Below, in pieces: positions 44,401 to 53,186 of a stretch of DNA of 64,000 nt. The DNA comes from Algoriphagus resistens. GTDB taxonomy: Bacteria; Bacteroidota; Bacteroidia; Cytophagales; Cyclobacteriaceae. The DNA lies in the NCBI RefSeq assembly GCF_001442615.1, contig NZ_LMXN01000002.1:434001-498000 (forward strand), written 5' to 3'. Numbering within the stretch: position 1 is the first letter of the stretch; every line of letters starts with the position of its first letter. The notes beneath the pieces are model-generated. The model made no database searches and was not told the DNA's origin. It was given only the letters and a program-made list of their open reading frames with translations. Position numbers and translations under genes: made by a program.

Positions 44401-44826
44401 AATGTCTTGGGTAATCAGCCCTTTGGCTTTCTCCACCAACTTCATCAGCAAAGGATCTTTTTCCCGGATCTCCAGATATGGGCCAAGCTGTACTTTTAGG
44501 CTTTCTTCATAATCAAAGGGGAATTTCGAAGCATACTCATCTACAAAAAAATCGAAGGGGTTGATTACGACCATATCGGCTATCACTTCCACATCAATCT
44601 CAAAAAACTTCACTTTCCCGGGAAAAACTACCCGTGCCAAGTAATTACCGAAAGGATCTTGCTGCCAATTGATAAAGTGATTTTCCGGTTTGATGTTCAA
44701 AGAATACCCCTTGATATAGGTCCTTGAATGCGGTGCCGGGCGCAATCGGATCACTTGAGGACTCAGGCTAATGTGGTGATCGTACTCATACTTGGTGTAG
44801 TGCCGAATAGCAACTTTAATGGACAT
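41482..44826 (-). CDS. transglutaminase / DUF2126 (COG4196) fusion
   Basis: A 1114-residue cytosolic protein. Residues 1-300 form a transglutaminase domain: Cys in SGSCRDFAWLLVQVLRH, His in DLHAWTEVYVPG, Asp in WIGLDSTSGLFAGEGH. The rest is the large DUF2126 domain with VRLTMGGEPTFVSVDN, GKWYPGEPLPRWKL and HTGTGGGNHITLGG, the last resembling amidoligase/glutamine-synthetase-like folds. The frame is open to 44862, but the Met at 44826 (MSIKVAIRHYTKYEYD) fits the family start. It leads the leftward cluster with the ATP-grasp/alpha-E and second transglutaminase genes. Confidence 0.92.
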   Translation of the reverse strand: MSIKVAIRHYTKYEYDHHISLSPQVIRLRPAPHSRTYIKGYSLNIKPENHFINWQQDPFGNYLARVVFPGKVKFFEIDVEVIADMVVINPFDFFVDEYASKFPFDYEESLKVQLGPYLEIREKDPLLMKLVEKAKGLITQDIITVDYLVAINAMINQKLKYNVRMEPGVQSCHETLTIGSGSCRDFAWLLVQVLRHIGLASRFASGYLVQLTADEKSLDGPSGPEVDFTDLHAWTEVYVPGAGWIGLDSTSGLFAGEGHIPLACTPNPQDAAPISGMAEPAETEFFFKNEVTRIEETPRVTKPYSQEQWEQILAVGDTVDEDLVANDVRLTMGGEPTFVSVDNQDAPEWNSTADGEHKRNLSNTLFHKLKGEFGTGALMQYGQGKWYPGEPLPRWKLACFWRKDGKPMWHNDALMADLSKDYGMGIKNAEQFMAELVSQLNLDKSNLTPLYEDPFYFIWQEGKVPVNIDPYAYDLKSPLERQKLAELLNEGLDKPVAFSIPLEWDLEDNVWQSCRWRFRRKDLFLVPGNSPAGLRLPLDSIEFTPPDKEPIKPETDLFAEVPALPDAEIKSTEFKVAPKNSMRIFKTSLVVEVREGKLFVFFPPLNLIGNYLDLVSAVERTAEKLQMPILIEGYDPPSDKRIEKMMITPDPGVIEVNIQPSKSWKEITTNYGILYEKARESRLISEKFNVDGKHTGTGGGNHITLGGSSPENSPLLRRPDVLRSFITYWQHHPSLSYLFSTQFIGPTSQAPRVDEGRDDMLYELELAFQQVPAGKENEIPYWMVDRIFRNLLVDITGNTHRAEFCIDKLYSPDSSSGRLGILEFRGFDMPPHYRMSMVQLLLIRGLMSWFWKEPYDHKLVRWGTSLHDKFLLPHYCEKDMKEVVNDLKRAGYNFDIAWFDPFFSFRFPFIGELQVDDIHIDMKMAIEPWHVLGEEMSSTGTARYVDSSLERLQVKISGLTDSRYHLLCNGYRIPLKNTGIQGEYVAGVRYRAWQPYSALHPTIGIDTPLVIDLYDTWTKKSVAACQYHVVHPGGRSYDNFPINSNEAESRRISRFFDFGHTINPVSVPPKTLKDEQKSGRYITKMNVETTYDDSPEIINPEFPYTMDLRRYKKR

Positions 44827-44973
44827 AGGCTTGGTGAAAAACTCTGGTTCAAAACGGATCAAATCATTCGTCTTAAAAAATGATTTGGGTTATCTGGGTT
44901 GCCGGTATTACATGTAATTTAAAGTAAGAAATGCGACATAACAGCATATGGCAAAATAAAAATCATTTTAAGC

Positions 44974-44981
44974 CAAAATTA
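44974..44981 (-). promoter_or_regulatory. putative -7 box (TAATTTTG) before the transglutaminase/DUF2126 cluster
   Basis: Exact TAnnTTTG match on the minus strand in the divergent gap, about 148 bp upstream of the DUF2126 gene start. No TTTG at proper -33 spacing was found, and the long leader makes this tentative. Confidence 0.3.
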
Positions 44982-45074
44982 TAGTTGCATTATGTTAAAG
45001 CAGTTTACGGGCAAATTTCAGAAATGCATCAAAATCTGTTTCGGTAATTAAACATTTCTATTTAGTTTCAATGG

Positions 45075-45749
45075 ATGGAAAAAAACAGAAAGAAAATCCT
45101 TGTGATAGATATCGGCGGCTCAAATGTGAAAATTTTGGCAACAGGAGTTTCGGAGCGGATTAAGATCCCGTCCGGGGCCAACTTTAAACCGGAGGAAATG
45201 GTGGAACTCGTAAAAGAAAATGCTTCCCAATGGGAATACGATATGATCACAATCGGTTTTCCGGGTGTGGTAAAGGAAAACAAAATAGTCTCTGAGCCTA
45301 TCAACCTGGGAGAAGGCTGGAATTCCTTTGATTACCAGGCCGCCTTCAATTGTCCCATTAAAATAATAAATGATGCTGCCATGCAGGCTCTTGGAAGCTA
45401 CGAAGGCAAAAAGCTGCTGTTTCTTGGCTTGGGTACCGGATTAGGCACGGCAATAGTTCACCATAATACCATCATCCCCATTGAAGGAGGACATCTCCCC
45501 TTTAAGAAAAAAACATTTGAAGAGTATGTGGGCAAAGAATACCTGACCAAAAGCGGTTCAAAGAGATGGGAGAAAAACGTGCTGAAAACAGTGGAAATAT
45601 TCCGCGCGGCATTTCAACCGGAAGATATTTTACTCGGAGGTGGAAATTCAAAACTGCTTAACACTATTCCCGAAGGATGTCGATTGGGAACAAACGAAAA
45701 CGCTTTCAAAGGAGGATTTAAATTTTGGGAAGAGGATTTCAAACTCTAA
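45075..45749 (+). CDS. ROK-family sugar kinase (polyphosphate glucokinase-like)
   Basis: Cytosolic actin-fold kinase, 224 residues. The phosphate-1 motif is VIDIGGSNVK (residues 10-19), the catalytic Asp is in IINDAAMQALG, and phosphate-2 is LFLGLGTGLGTA followed by EGGHLPF. The short length and IGFPGVV segment match polyphosphate glucokinase-like ROK proteins, which phosphorylate glucose with polyphosphate or ATP; the ROK zinc motif is missing, as usual in that group. A Met a few bases earlier in another frame is ignored. Divergent from the DUF2126 cluster. Confidence 0.83.
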   Translation: MEKNRKKILVIDIGGSNVKILATGVSERIKIPSGANFKPEEMVELVKENASQWEYDMITIGFPGVVKENKIVSEPINLGEGWNSFDYQAAFNCPIKIINDAAMQALGSYEGKKLLFLGLGTGLGTAIVHHNTIIPIEGGHLPFKKKTFEEYVGKEYLTKSGSKRWEKNVLKTVEIFRAAFQPEDILLGGGNSKLLNTIPEGCRLGTNENAFKGGFKFWEEDFKL

Positions 45750-45840
45750 TGTCTTTTTAGTCAGTAGCATTATATTTTTTTGTATTTTTCTAAACTGACT
45801 GAATAAGCCACTTTAGTTAGTGTTGCCCAGCCCCAAACCT

Positions 45841-47115
45841 ATGAAACAACTATTTCTCATTGCTTCGGTACTGCTCATTTTTTCTGTAGCCTGCAGGCAA
45901 AAACAAGAATTTGCTGATACCTTATTAGTAAATGAAAATGTCTCAGCTAGAATTGACTCTACCCTCTCGGGCTTTGTGGAAAGCGGAAATATTGCCGGTG
46001 TTTCAGCTTTGATTTACGAAAAAGACCAAGAGGTATACTACAACGCATTCGGCTATGCAGACAGGAAAAATCAGGTAAGAATGGATAGAAATACGATTGT
46101 CCAGATCTATTCCATGACCAAGCCAATCACCGGCGTTGCCTTGATGACCCTTTACGAAGAAGGAAAATTTCAACTAGATGATCCGCTGGCTAAGTACGCT
46201 CCTGAGTTTGCAGGCATGAAAGTCTATGATGGTGTAGATGAAAATGGAAACATCAAGCTTGTGGATGCAGAAAGGCCTGTCACTATCCGGGACATAACAC
46301 GACATACTGCAGGATTTCCAAATCGGGAAGATATTCCGGGGCTGAGTGAGATCTTGGCAGAAAAAGATCCTAGAAGTTTTGAGATAGATCTGAATGAAAT
46401 GGCCAAAAGAATCGGGGAAATCCCACTCTGGTTTCAGCCTGGAACACAGTGGGAATATGGCCAGTCCGTGGACGTACAAGCTTTTTTGGTAGAAAGAATT
46501 GCGAAGATCCCTTATAAGGAATATGTACGGGAACAGGTACTGGATCCTCTAAAAATGGACGATACCCGGTACTTCGTTCCTGAATCTAACAGATCAAGAA
46601 TGTCTGCGTCCTATCGAAGAACAGGCGAAGGGCAGTTGGAACAAATCCCGAACGAAGAAGCCCATGATTTTAATAACAATGATTATCCGCTTACCCCTGG
46701 GGGTTTTGGACTAACTTCTACATTGGATGATTACATGGCTTTTGCCAGAATGTTGGTTCAGAAAGGCGAATTTGAAGGAACCCGCATTTTGAAACCTGAA
46801 ACAGTAGAATTAATGGCTACCAATCATCTTCCTGATTCGGTGACGGAAAGATCCTGGCTTCCAAGCAAAGGAAACGTTGGATTTGGGATTGATTTTGCTG
46901 TTCGTGTAGCTCCTCCTGCCAGTGCTGAAGAGATGAATGGGGTAGTCGGTGAATTCTTTTGGGATGGAGCTGCCAGCACGCTTTTCTGGGTCGATCCCGT
47001 AAATGAAATTACTGCAGTACTCTTTGTTCAGCTTTTTCCATACGATCAGATTAAGCTTCACAAAAAGTTTAAGGATGCTGTTTACGGCAAGTACCAGCCA
47101 GCAGAAACCAACTAG
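45841..47115 (+). CDS. serine hydrolase lipoprotein, beta-lactamase fold
   Basis: A 424-residue lipoprotein of the class C beta-lactamase/esterase family. The start at 45841 is chosen because it gives a clean lipoprotein signal (LLIFSVAC, C18); the open frame continues seven codons upstream. SxxK is S91-M-T-K94 and the Tyr motif is Y206-G-Q-S, a departure from YxN. The third motif is not plain; FFWDGAASTLFW is the likely position, resembling EstB-type esterases that act on small esters. Location is the inner or outer membrane, periplasmic side. Substrate unknown. Confidence 0.87.
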   Translation: MKQLFLIASVLLIFSVACRQKQEFADTLLVNENVSARIDSTLSGFVESGNIAGVSALIYEKDQEVYYNAFGYADRKNQVRMDRNTIVQIYSMTKPITGVALMTLYEEGKFQLDDPLAKYAPEFAGMKVYDGVDENGNIKLVDAERPVTIRDITRHTAGFPNREDIPGLSEILAEKDPRSFEIDLNEMAKRIGEIPLWFQPGTQWEYGQSVDVQAFLVERIAKIPYKEYVREQVLDPLKMDDTRYFVPESNRSRMSASYRRTGEGQLEQIPNEEAHDFNNNDYPLTPGGFGLTSTLDDYMAFARMLVQKGEFEGTRILKPETVELMATNHLPDSVTERSWLPSKGNVGFGIDFAVRVAPPASAEEMNGVVGEFFWDGAASTLFWVDPVNEITAVLFVQLFPYDQIKLHKKFKDAVYGKYQPAETN

Positions 47116-47123
47116 ATTTCCAT

Positions 47124-47131
47124 TAACTTTG
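47124..47131 (+). promoter_or_regulatory. putative -7 box (TAACTTTG) before mnmA
   Basis: Exact TAnnTTTG match 86 bp upstream of the mnmA start and 8 bp past the serine hydrolase stop. No recognisable -33 TTTG at the normal distance. Confidence 0.35.
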
Positions 47132-47217
47132 TCCCATTGAGAACCAATTTCAGAAGAATTGCTGTTCTGAACACATTGTAACCTAATGGACCTTGAATCC
47201 ATTACTTATTACAGCAC

Positions 47218-48432
47218 ATGAAGACAAGACCAAGAGTAGTCGTCGGCCTCTCCGGAGGGGTTGATAGTTCCGTAGCCGCTCATTTACTTATTGAGCAAGG
47301 CTACGAAGTCATCGGGATGTTTATGAAAAACTGGCACGATGAATCCGTCACGATTTCCAATGAGTGTCCGTGGATGGAAGATTCCACTGATGCGATGCTT
47401 GTAGCAGAGAAATTGGGAATTCCCTTTCAGGCGATAGATCTCAGTGAGGAATACAGGGAAAGAATCGTGGATTACATGTTTGCCGAATACAAGGCAGGCA
47501 GGACACCCAATCCGGATATTCTTTGCAACAGAGAAATTAAATTTGATATTTTTCTGAAAGCTGCAGAAAAGCTTAAAGCTGATTTTGTAGCTACGGGTCA
47601 TTATTGCCAAAAGGGCGAGATTATGGGTACTGATGGAACAATAGCCTATCAGTTGCTGGCTGGGGCTGATCCGAACAAAGATCAAAGCTACTTCCTCTGC
47701 CAGTTGAACCAAAGTCAGTTAAGTAAGGCCCTCTTTCCCATTGGTCATATGCAAAAGCCTGATGTGCGGAAAAAAGCGAAGGAAATGGATCTGATTACTG
47801 CCGATAAAAAAGACAGTCAAGGCTTATGCTTTATTGGAAAAGTGAGACTTCCAGACTTCCTTCAGCAACAGCTAAAGCCTAAAAAAGGAAAAATCATCCA
47901 GATTCCTGAAGAGCTTCCAATCTACCAAGCCTATCAAATACCGGCAGGGATAGCTCCGCAGGAATATGATCAGGAAACACTGGATGCGATTTCTTTACCG
48001 CTACATTATTCCCAGGATCAGGGAAAAGTGTTGGGCGAGCATAATGGGGCACATTATTTTACAGTAGGTCAACGGAAAGGGCTGCAGGTCGGAGGTACAG
48101 GCAAACCCTTATTTGTGATTTCCACAGACACACGGGAGAATGTAATATATACCGGCTTGGGAGAAACTCATCCGGGATTACTTCGGGACGGGCTTTTTGT
48201 CACAACCGGGGACATTCATTGGATTCGCGAAGACTTAAAACTCAGCATTGGTGAAAGTGCAAGATACGAAGCCCGCATCCGTTATCGTCAGCCCCTAAGT
48301 GGAGCTACGCTGATCCAAAAAGAAAATGGCCTCTACGTCATCTTTGATCAGCCCCAAAAAGGAGTGGCTTCCGGCCAATTTGTAGCCTGGTACGATGGCG
48401 AGGAATGCATTGGTTCTGGGGCAATTTATTAA
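47218..48432 (+). CDS. mnmA: tRNA-specific 2-thiouridylase MnmA
   Basis: Installs the 2-thio group on U34 of tRNA Lys, Glu and Gln. The protein has 404 residues. The PP-loop ATP motif is [14 protein letters not shown] near the N-terminus, the catalytic cysteines are C103 ([12 protein letters not shown]) and C204 (SQGLCFIG), and the C-terminal barrel is present ([15 protein letters not shown]). [12 protein letters not shown] is diagnostic. The middle (about 210-275) is longer than in E. coli MnmA (368 residues). It is followed by a strong terminator. Confidence 0.96.
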   Translation: MKTRPRVVVGLSGGVDSSVAAHLLIEQGYEVIGMFMKNWHDESVTISNECPWMEDSTDAMLVAEKLGIPFQAIDLSEEYRERIVDYMFAEYKAGRTPNPDILCNREIKFDIFLKAAEKLKADFVATGHYCQKGEIMGTDGTIAYQLLAGADPNKDQSYFLCQLNQSQLSKALFPIGHMQKPDVRKKAKEMDLITADKKDSQGLCFIGKVRLPDFLQQQLKPKKGKIIQIPEELPIYQAYQIPAGIAPQEYDQETLDAISLPLHYSQDQGKVLGEHNGAHYFTVGQRKGLQVGGTGKPLFVISTDTRENVIYTGLGETHPGLLRDGLFVTTGDIHWIREDLKLSIGESARYEARIRYRQPLSGATLIQKENGLYVIFDQPQKGVASGQFVAWYDGEECIGSGAIY

Positions 48433-48438
48433 TTATAT

Positions 48439-48476
48439 AAAAGAGGCTGTTATAAACAATTTTGACAGCCTCTTTT
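48439..48476. terminator. intrinsic terminator between mnmA and sulfatase genes
   Basis: Perfect 12-bp stem AAAAGAGGCTGT / ACAGCCTCTTTT with U-rich tails on both strands. It lies 6 bp past mnmA and 22 bp past the stop of the convergent sulfatase, so it can end both transcripts. Confidence 0.9.
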
Positions 48477-48498
48477 TATTTTTAAACCGATCTGGCAA

Positions 48499-50142
48499 TT
48501 AATTATTTCGCTTAGTATAAACTTCCATGTAAGCGTCAAGATACTTTTTGTCATTCGCATCACTATCACCGTATTTCTCACGAAGTGCTTTCAACCGTTC
48601 ATGCATAGTAGCCCGGACATCTGAATATCGGGGATCATCATAGATATTGTGCATTTCCGCAGGGTCCGTTTTCAAATCATACATTTCCCACTCATCTATG
48701 TCATAATAGAAGTGCATCAGCTTGTAACGTTCAGTAGCAACCCCATAATGCCTTTTGACCATATGTACTGAAGGATATTCATAATAGGTATAGTAAACGG
48801 CGTCCCTCCATTCGTCACTTTCTCCACTGACCAACTTTCTAAATGATTCCCCCTGCATCTCTTTGGGAACATCCACTCCTGCATAATCCAGAAAAGTAGG
48901 CGCAAAATCTAAGTTCTGAACCAATTTATCGATAGTAACCCCAGGCTTGATTTCTTTCGGATAACGTATCAGCAATGGTGTTCTGAAGGACTGTTCGTAC
49001 ATAAATCGCTTGTCGAACCAGCCATGCTCGCCTAGGTAAAAGCCTTGATCTGAGGTGTAAACCACTATCGTGTTTTCTGCCAGCCCATTTGCTTCCAGGT
49101 AATCCAGTACCTCTCCGACCCCATCATCTACAGATCTGATGGTCCTCAGGTAATCCTTGATATATCTGTTGAATTTCCAATGTGCTATTTCCCTTTTCTT
49201 TTCAACACTGAAAGTTGATTCGTCACCTTGACCAAACGCTTTTTTGAACGCTTCATTTTTCGGATCGTATGCAGCATTCCACTGCGCCAGTTGCTCAGGG
49301 GTAAAACGTCTTAATTCTTTATCAAAGCCAGTGCTATCTCCATGAGGATCTATTACCATTTTAAAATCATGTCCCCATCCAGCTTCTCCATCGATCTCCA
49401 TCTCCTGTGTGCGCGCTGCAGTCCCTCTGCCGGCATAACCGGTTTCCTGGTCAAAGAAACTGGCCGGGGGAGTGAAATCTTTGTCATCATATAATGTCAG
49501 ATATTCAGGAGCAGGTTTCCAGTTTCTATGTGGGGCCTTCTGATGGTACATGAGAACAAAAGGCTTGTCTTTATCACGTCCTTGATCAAGCCATTTCAGC
49601 GCCTCATCAGTAGTAATATCTGTCACATATCCTTCAAACCTTTTCTTTTCCCCGTTTACCAGAAAGTCAGGATTATAGTAATTCCCCTGTCCCGGCAAAA
49701 CCATGGAATAATCAAAACCGGTAGGTAAGCCATCCAGGTGGATTTTACCGATCAAAGCAGTCTGGTACCCATTTGCCTGCAAAAGCTTAGGGAAATTATC
49801 CTGTTCCCAATCAAATGGCTGCACATTATCAACTTTTCCATTGATGAAACTATGTTTGCCTGTCAATAAAACTGCGCGGCTTGGAGCACAGATAGAATTG
49901 GTAACTGTGGCACGGGTGAAAATTGCTCCTTCTTGGGCAATCCTGTCAATGTTTGGTGTTTCATTTAGGCCATGTCCATAGGCACTGATTGCCTGGTAAG
50001 CATGGTCATCAGCCATGATAAACAGAATATTAGGAGGTCTTTCATCCTTCTTTTCCATCACTTTGCTTTCACATGCACCAATCAAAAAAGCAATTGAAGC
50101 GGTAAAAATAGATAGGCTGAGTTTAGATAGATTCATTTCCAT
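48499..50142 (-). CDS. sulfatase, family S1, lipoprotein
   Basis: Exported type I sulfatase of 547 residues with a lipoprotein signal (IGAC, C24 from the first Met). The formylglycine site is C85-A-P-S-R, matching CxPSR, with metal-binding Asp-Asp in NILFIMADDHAYQ and KAPHRNW downstream. A Met two codons inside is an alternative start. The subfamily cannot be fixed from sequence alone; GlcNAc-6-O or related glycan sulfatases are plausible. Last gene of the SusCD locus, 6 bp after the second sulfatase gene. It needs an anaerobic or aerobic sulfatase maturase encoded elsewhere. Confidence 0.93.
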   Translation of the reverse strand: MEMNLSKLSLSIFTASIAFLIGACESKVMEKKDERPPNILFIMADDHAYQAISAYGHGLNETPNIDRIAQEGAIFTRATVTNSICAPSRAVLLTGKHSFINGKVDNVQPFDWEQDNFPKLLQANGYQTALIGKIHLDGLPTGFDYSMVLPGQGNYYNPDFLVNGEKKRFEGYVTDITTDEALKWLDQGRDKDKPFVLMYHQKAPHRNWKPAPEYLTLYDDKDFTPPASFFDQETGYAGRGTAARTQEMEIDGEAGWGHDFKMVIDPHGDSTGFDKELRRFTPEQLAQWNAAYDPKNEAFKKAFGQGDESTFSVEKKREIAHWKFNRYIKDYLRTIRSVDDGVGEVLDYLEANGLAENTIVVYTSDQGFYLGEHGWFDKRFMYEQSFRTPLLIRYPKEIKPGVTIDKLVQNLDFAPTFLDYAGVDVPKEMQGESFRKLVSGESDEWRDAVYYTYYEYPSVHMVKRHYGVATERYKLMHFYYDIDEWEMYDLKTDPAEMHNIYDDPRYSDVRATMHERLKALREKYGDSDANDKKYLDAYMEVYTKRNN

Positions 50143-50148
50143 AAAGGT

Positions 50149-51615
50149 TTAATTGTTGGTTATTTTTCCCGGCTCACGTCGGTTTTTGCCTGGATAATTT
50201 GTAAGGTCATCACCTAGATCATCCCGAACCTGATCTGCCAGATTCATCAATTCACTGACTATATCAGGATTCTCCTTATGCACATCATACCGCTCTCCAG
50301 GATCTCTTCTCAAATCATATAAGGCCAGCTCGGTTTTTACTTGTCTGGTCTTACCATCAACTCCATCCACACCTGGTGAAGAGCCAACGTATGTTCTATG
50401 TTCATGGGGAAAAACCAACTTCCAGTTATCTCTTCTTACAGCCTCCAACGCATTCTTTTGATAATAATAATTAAAGGTTTTCCTTGGATTAGCATTCTCT
50501 TCATTTCGAAGCAAGGCTAAAATACTCACACCATCTATTTTCCTTTCGGGTAAGGGGATATTGAGTATTTCTGCAAAAGTGGGTAGAAAATCCAACGTAG
50601 ATGCTAGTTTACTATTCACGCTTCCGGCCGGTATTTGATTTGGCCACCGCATAATACAAGGTACCCGTTGTCCTCCTTCAAAGCTGGTTCCTTTGCCTTC
50701 TCTCAGTCCTGCTGAAGAACCCGAATGATTACCAAAGTTCAACCATGGACCGTTGTCAGAAGTAAAGATCACAAGCGTATTTTCTGTTAATCCATTATGC
50801 TCCAGAGCCTTCATTATCTCCCCGACTGACCAATCTATTTCCATCACTACATCCCCATACATCCCTTGCTTACTTTTGCCTTTGAATTTATTGGAAACGG
50901 CCAACGGAACGTGAGGCATGGAATGAGGTACTACCAAAAGAAAAGGGTCAGCTTTATTCTCTGAAATAAACCTGACAGCTTCTTCAGTATATCGCGTGGT
51001 AAGCTCAGCCTGATCATCCAGATCTTCGATATAACTGTAAATAGTGTCTCCGGCCATCAGGGGTAACTCAGGATAACCGGCCTTTCTTGCATGAGTTTCC
51101 TCTGTTGCCAACTTCATGTCATAGGTCCACTTCCACATATCATTGGAATATGGCAATCCAACAAATTCATCAAAGCCTTGCTGCAGGGGCAAAAAAGGCT
51201 GTAAGTGGCCGAGATGCCATTTGCCAAAAAGGGCAGTTTTATAATTTCCGGCCCTCTTTACCAATTCTGCAATAGTTTCCTCCTCAGGATTTAAACCTAT
51301 AGTGGCATGTGGATTTAGTGCGCCGCTTAATCCTAATCGGTTAGGATACGTCCCGGTGAGAATTCCTGCCCTTGAAGCACTACATACCGCCTGTGCCACT
51401 TCAAAGTTGGTAAATCGCATGCCCTCTGCAGCCAACCTGTCCAGATTCGGTGTAGTATAATCCAATGATCCATAGCTTGCCAAATCACCGTACCCTAAAT
51501 CGTCGGCATAAATCAGTACGATATTGGGTTTCTCTTTCTTCTGGGCTTTACAGATGGTTACTGTATGGACAGTCCATAATACACCAAGTACGATAAGTTT
51601 GTAATAGAATTTCAT
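50149..51615 (-). CDS. arylsulfatase-type sulfatase, family S1
   Basis: Exported sulfatase, 488 residues, with a signal peptide (residues 1-24, ends ICKAQ). The formylglycine site is C78-S-A-S-R, the CxAxR variant often found in arylsulfatase A relatives; the active-site pieces NIVLIYADDLGYGDL, FGKWHLGH and FTSDNGPW are present. It lies in the SusCD operon between SusD (66 bp upstream) and the other sulfatase. Together they would remove two different sulfate esters from an imported glycan. The exact bond is unknown. Confidence 0.93.
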   Translation of the reverse strand: MKFYYKLIVLGVLWTVHTVTICKAQKKEKPNIVLIYADDLGYGDLASYGSLDYTTPNLDRLAAEGMRFTNFEVAQAVCSASRAGILTGTYPNRLGLSGALNPHATIGLNPEEETIAELVKRAGNYKTALFGKWHLGHLQPFLPLQQGFDEFVGLPYSNDMWKWTYDMKLATEETHARKAGYPELPLMAGDTIYSYIEDLDDQAELTTRYTEEAVRFISENKADPFLLVVPHSMPHVPLAVSNKFKGKSKQGMYGDVVMEIDWSVGEIMKALEHNGLTENTLVIFTSDNGPWLNFGNHSGSSAGLREGKGTSFEGGQRVPCIMRWPNQIPAGSVNSKLASTLDFLPTFAEILNIPLPERKIDGVSILALLRNEENANPRKTFNYYYQKNALEAVRRDNWKLVFPHEHRTYVGSSPGVDGVDGKTRQVKTELALYDLRRDPGERYDVHKENPDIVSELMNLADQVRDDLGDDLTNYPGKNRREPGKITNN

Positions 51616-51681
51616 AAGTAAAAGGGAAATGAATTAGGGAAGGGCACTTTCTCCCATTCCTAATTTTTGAATACCATTTAA

Positions 51682-53172
51682 TTAATAACCATCATTCTGG
51701 GAAAGCTCCGGGTTCAGGTCAATTTCACGTTGGGGAATTGGCATCAAGACCATATAATCTTTTATATTTTGAGCTATTTCCACTTTATTACTTTCGGCTA
51801 CACCAGCTTCATAGGCAGCATGCTCTTTCATCCGTTGGATAAATCTTCCTGTTCGGACAAGGTCAAACCATCTATGCCCTTCCATAGCCAATTCTTTGTG
51901 CCGCTCTTGGTAGATTAGTTCACGCAATTCATCAACCCCCATCCCTGTTACATTATGGGAAGTAGAATTATAAGCCCGCTCCATAATCCTATTTAGCTGC
52001 ATAGCGGCAGGCTCTGCTTGTCCAACCTCGTTTAATGCTTCCGCATACATCAAAATAGCATCTGCGTATCTGATCACGTGCATATTTGCATCACTGTTAT
52101 TAGGGTTGGACTCATTCTCTTCCCAGTATTTCGTATAAATAGGAATAGTAGAGGTATGAACCGACCCGTCTATCAAACTCACGAAATCAGTTCTGAATGT
52201 CCCGTCCTTTCTTTCGTCATCATCCGTGTATCTATCATACAAGTCCCGTGTTGGAATATCGGCCTCATTGGAGTTAACCAAACCCAGAACCGCAAATCCA
52301 CCGGGTAAAGAATATTTCGGGCCTTGAAGTACCATAGCTCCATTTCCGTTTCCCGGAGGATCCATAAATTCAATGCTGAATACCATTTCCTTACCGTTCT
52401 CAGTTGCAGGGTTCCAGTTGTCACTGAAATTTTCATGAAGACCATAACCATACTCTCCTTCATTGTTAATCACCTCTGCTAATTTTTCTACTGATTTGGC
52501 ATATTCATGCATAGTCAGATACACTTTACCGAGTAAAATCTTCGCTGCGCCCTTACTTGCTCTTCCTGTATTATTTTCATTATAAGTTGCCGGAAGACTA
52601 CCTTCAGCATCAGTTAAATCTTTAATAATCTGCTGGTAAACCTCTGCAACCGGAGTTCTTGGTCCCAGTGCATCTTCTACTGATTCCAATTTGAGAATCA
52701 TAGGGACATCTCCATAAAAGCGAACTAAATTAAAATAATAAAGGGCTCTGAGAAACTTGGCCTCACCTACCAGTCGCGCTCTTACCTGCTCGTCCATCTC
52801 AATTCCAGGAATATTTATAATAGCTGTATTTGCTCTGGCTATGCCGGAATAGCATTGAAGCCACATTTCCCTTGTAAATTGATTTTCAGAGGTATGTCGT
52901 AAAAATTCCAGATTTTGCAGATATTGGTTCGGCATCCCAAGGCCATTTTTTTCAGTGTCCGCAGGAAGTTCATTTAATATGAACATGTTTCGCTCATATA
53001 AGGCGTACAATTTCTCATACACCGCCGCCACTGCTGCTTCAGCATCAGATTGGCTACTATAGAAATTAGTAATTACGAATCTGTCATCCGGCGATTCTTT
53101 TAAAAATTCATCCATACAGGATGTCAGACTAAGAATTACTGCTACGGGTAGTATATATTTTATATTTTTCAT
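51682..53172 (-). CDS. SusD/RagB-family glycan-binding lipoprotein
   Basis: Surface lipoprotein of 496 residues that binds the glycan and caps the SusC transporter. A lipoprotein signal ends at LSLTSC (C19), and the TPR-like SusD fold is shown by EAKFLRALYYFNLVRFYGDVPMI, LTDAEGSLPA and the C-terminal ERHKELAMEGHRWFDLVR, all diagnostic. It follows susC by 14 bp, as usual for the pair. Confidence 0.96.
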   Translation of the reverse strand: MKNIKYILPVAVILSLTSCMDEFLKESPDDRFVITNFYSSQSDAEAAVAAVYEKLYALYERNMFILNELPADTEKNGLGMPNQYLQNLEFLRHTSENQFTREMWLQCYSGIARANTAIINIPGIEMDEQVRARLVGEAKFLRALYYFNLVRFYGDVPMILKLESVEDALGPRTPVAEVYQQIIKDLTDAEGSLPATYNENNTGRASKGAAKILLGKVYLTMHEYAKSVEKLAEVINNEGEYGYGLHENFSDNWNPATENGKEMVFSIEFMDPPGNGNGAMVLQGPKYSLPGGFAVLGLVNSNEADIPTRDLYDRYTDDDERKDGTFRTDFVSLIDGSVHTSTIPIYTKYWEENESNPNNSDANMHVIRYADAILMYAEALNEVGQAEPAAMQLNRIMERAYNSTSHNVTGMGVDELRELIYQERHKELAMEGHRWFDLVRTGRFIQRMKEHAAYEAGVAESNKVEIAQNIKDYMVLMPIPQREIDLNPELSQNDGY

Positions 53173-53186
53173 AATCTGTCTGTTCT

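Noticed and set aside
44827..44862. 12-codon extension of the transglutaminase/DUF2126 protein
   Set aside because: The conserved family start is MSIKVAIRHYTKYEYD at 44826.
45759..45802. AGTCAGT/ACTGACT inverted repeat before the serine hydrolase lipoprotein
   Set aside because: Seven bases with a long AT-rich spacer is within chance expectation.
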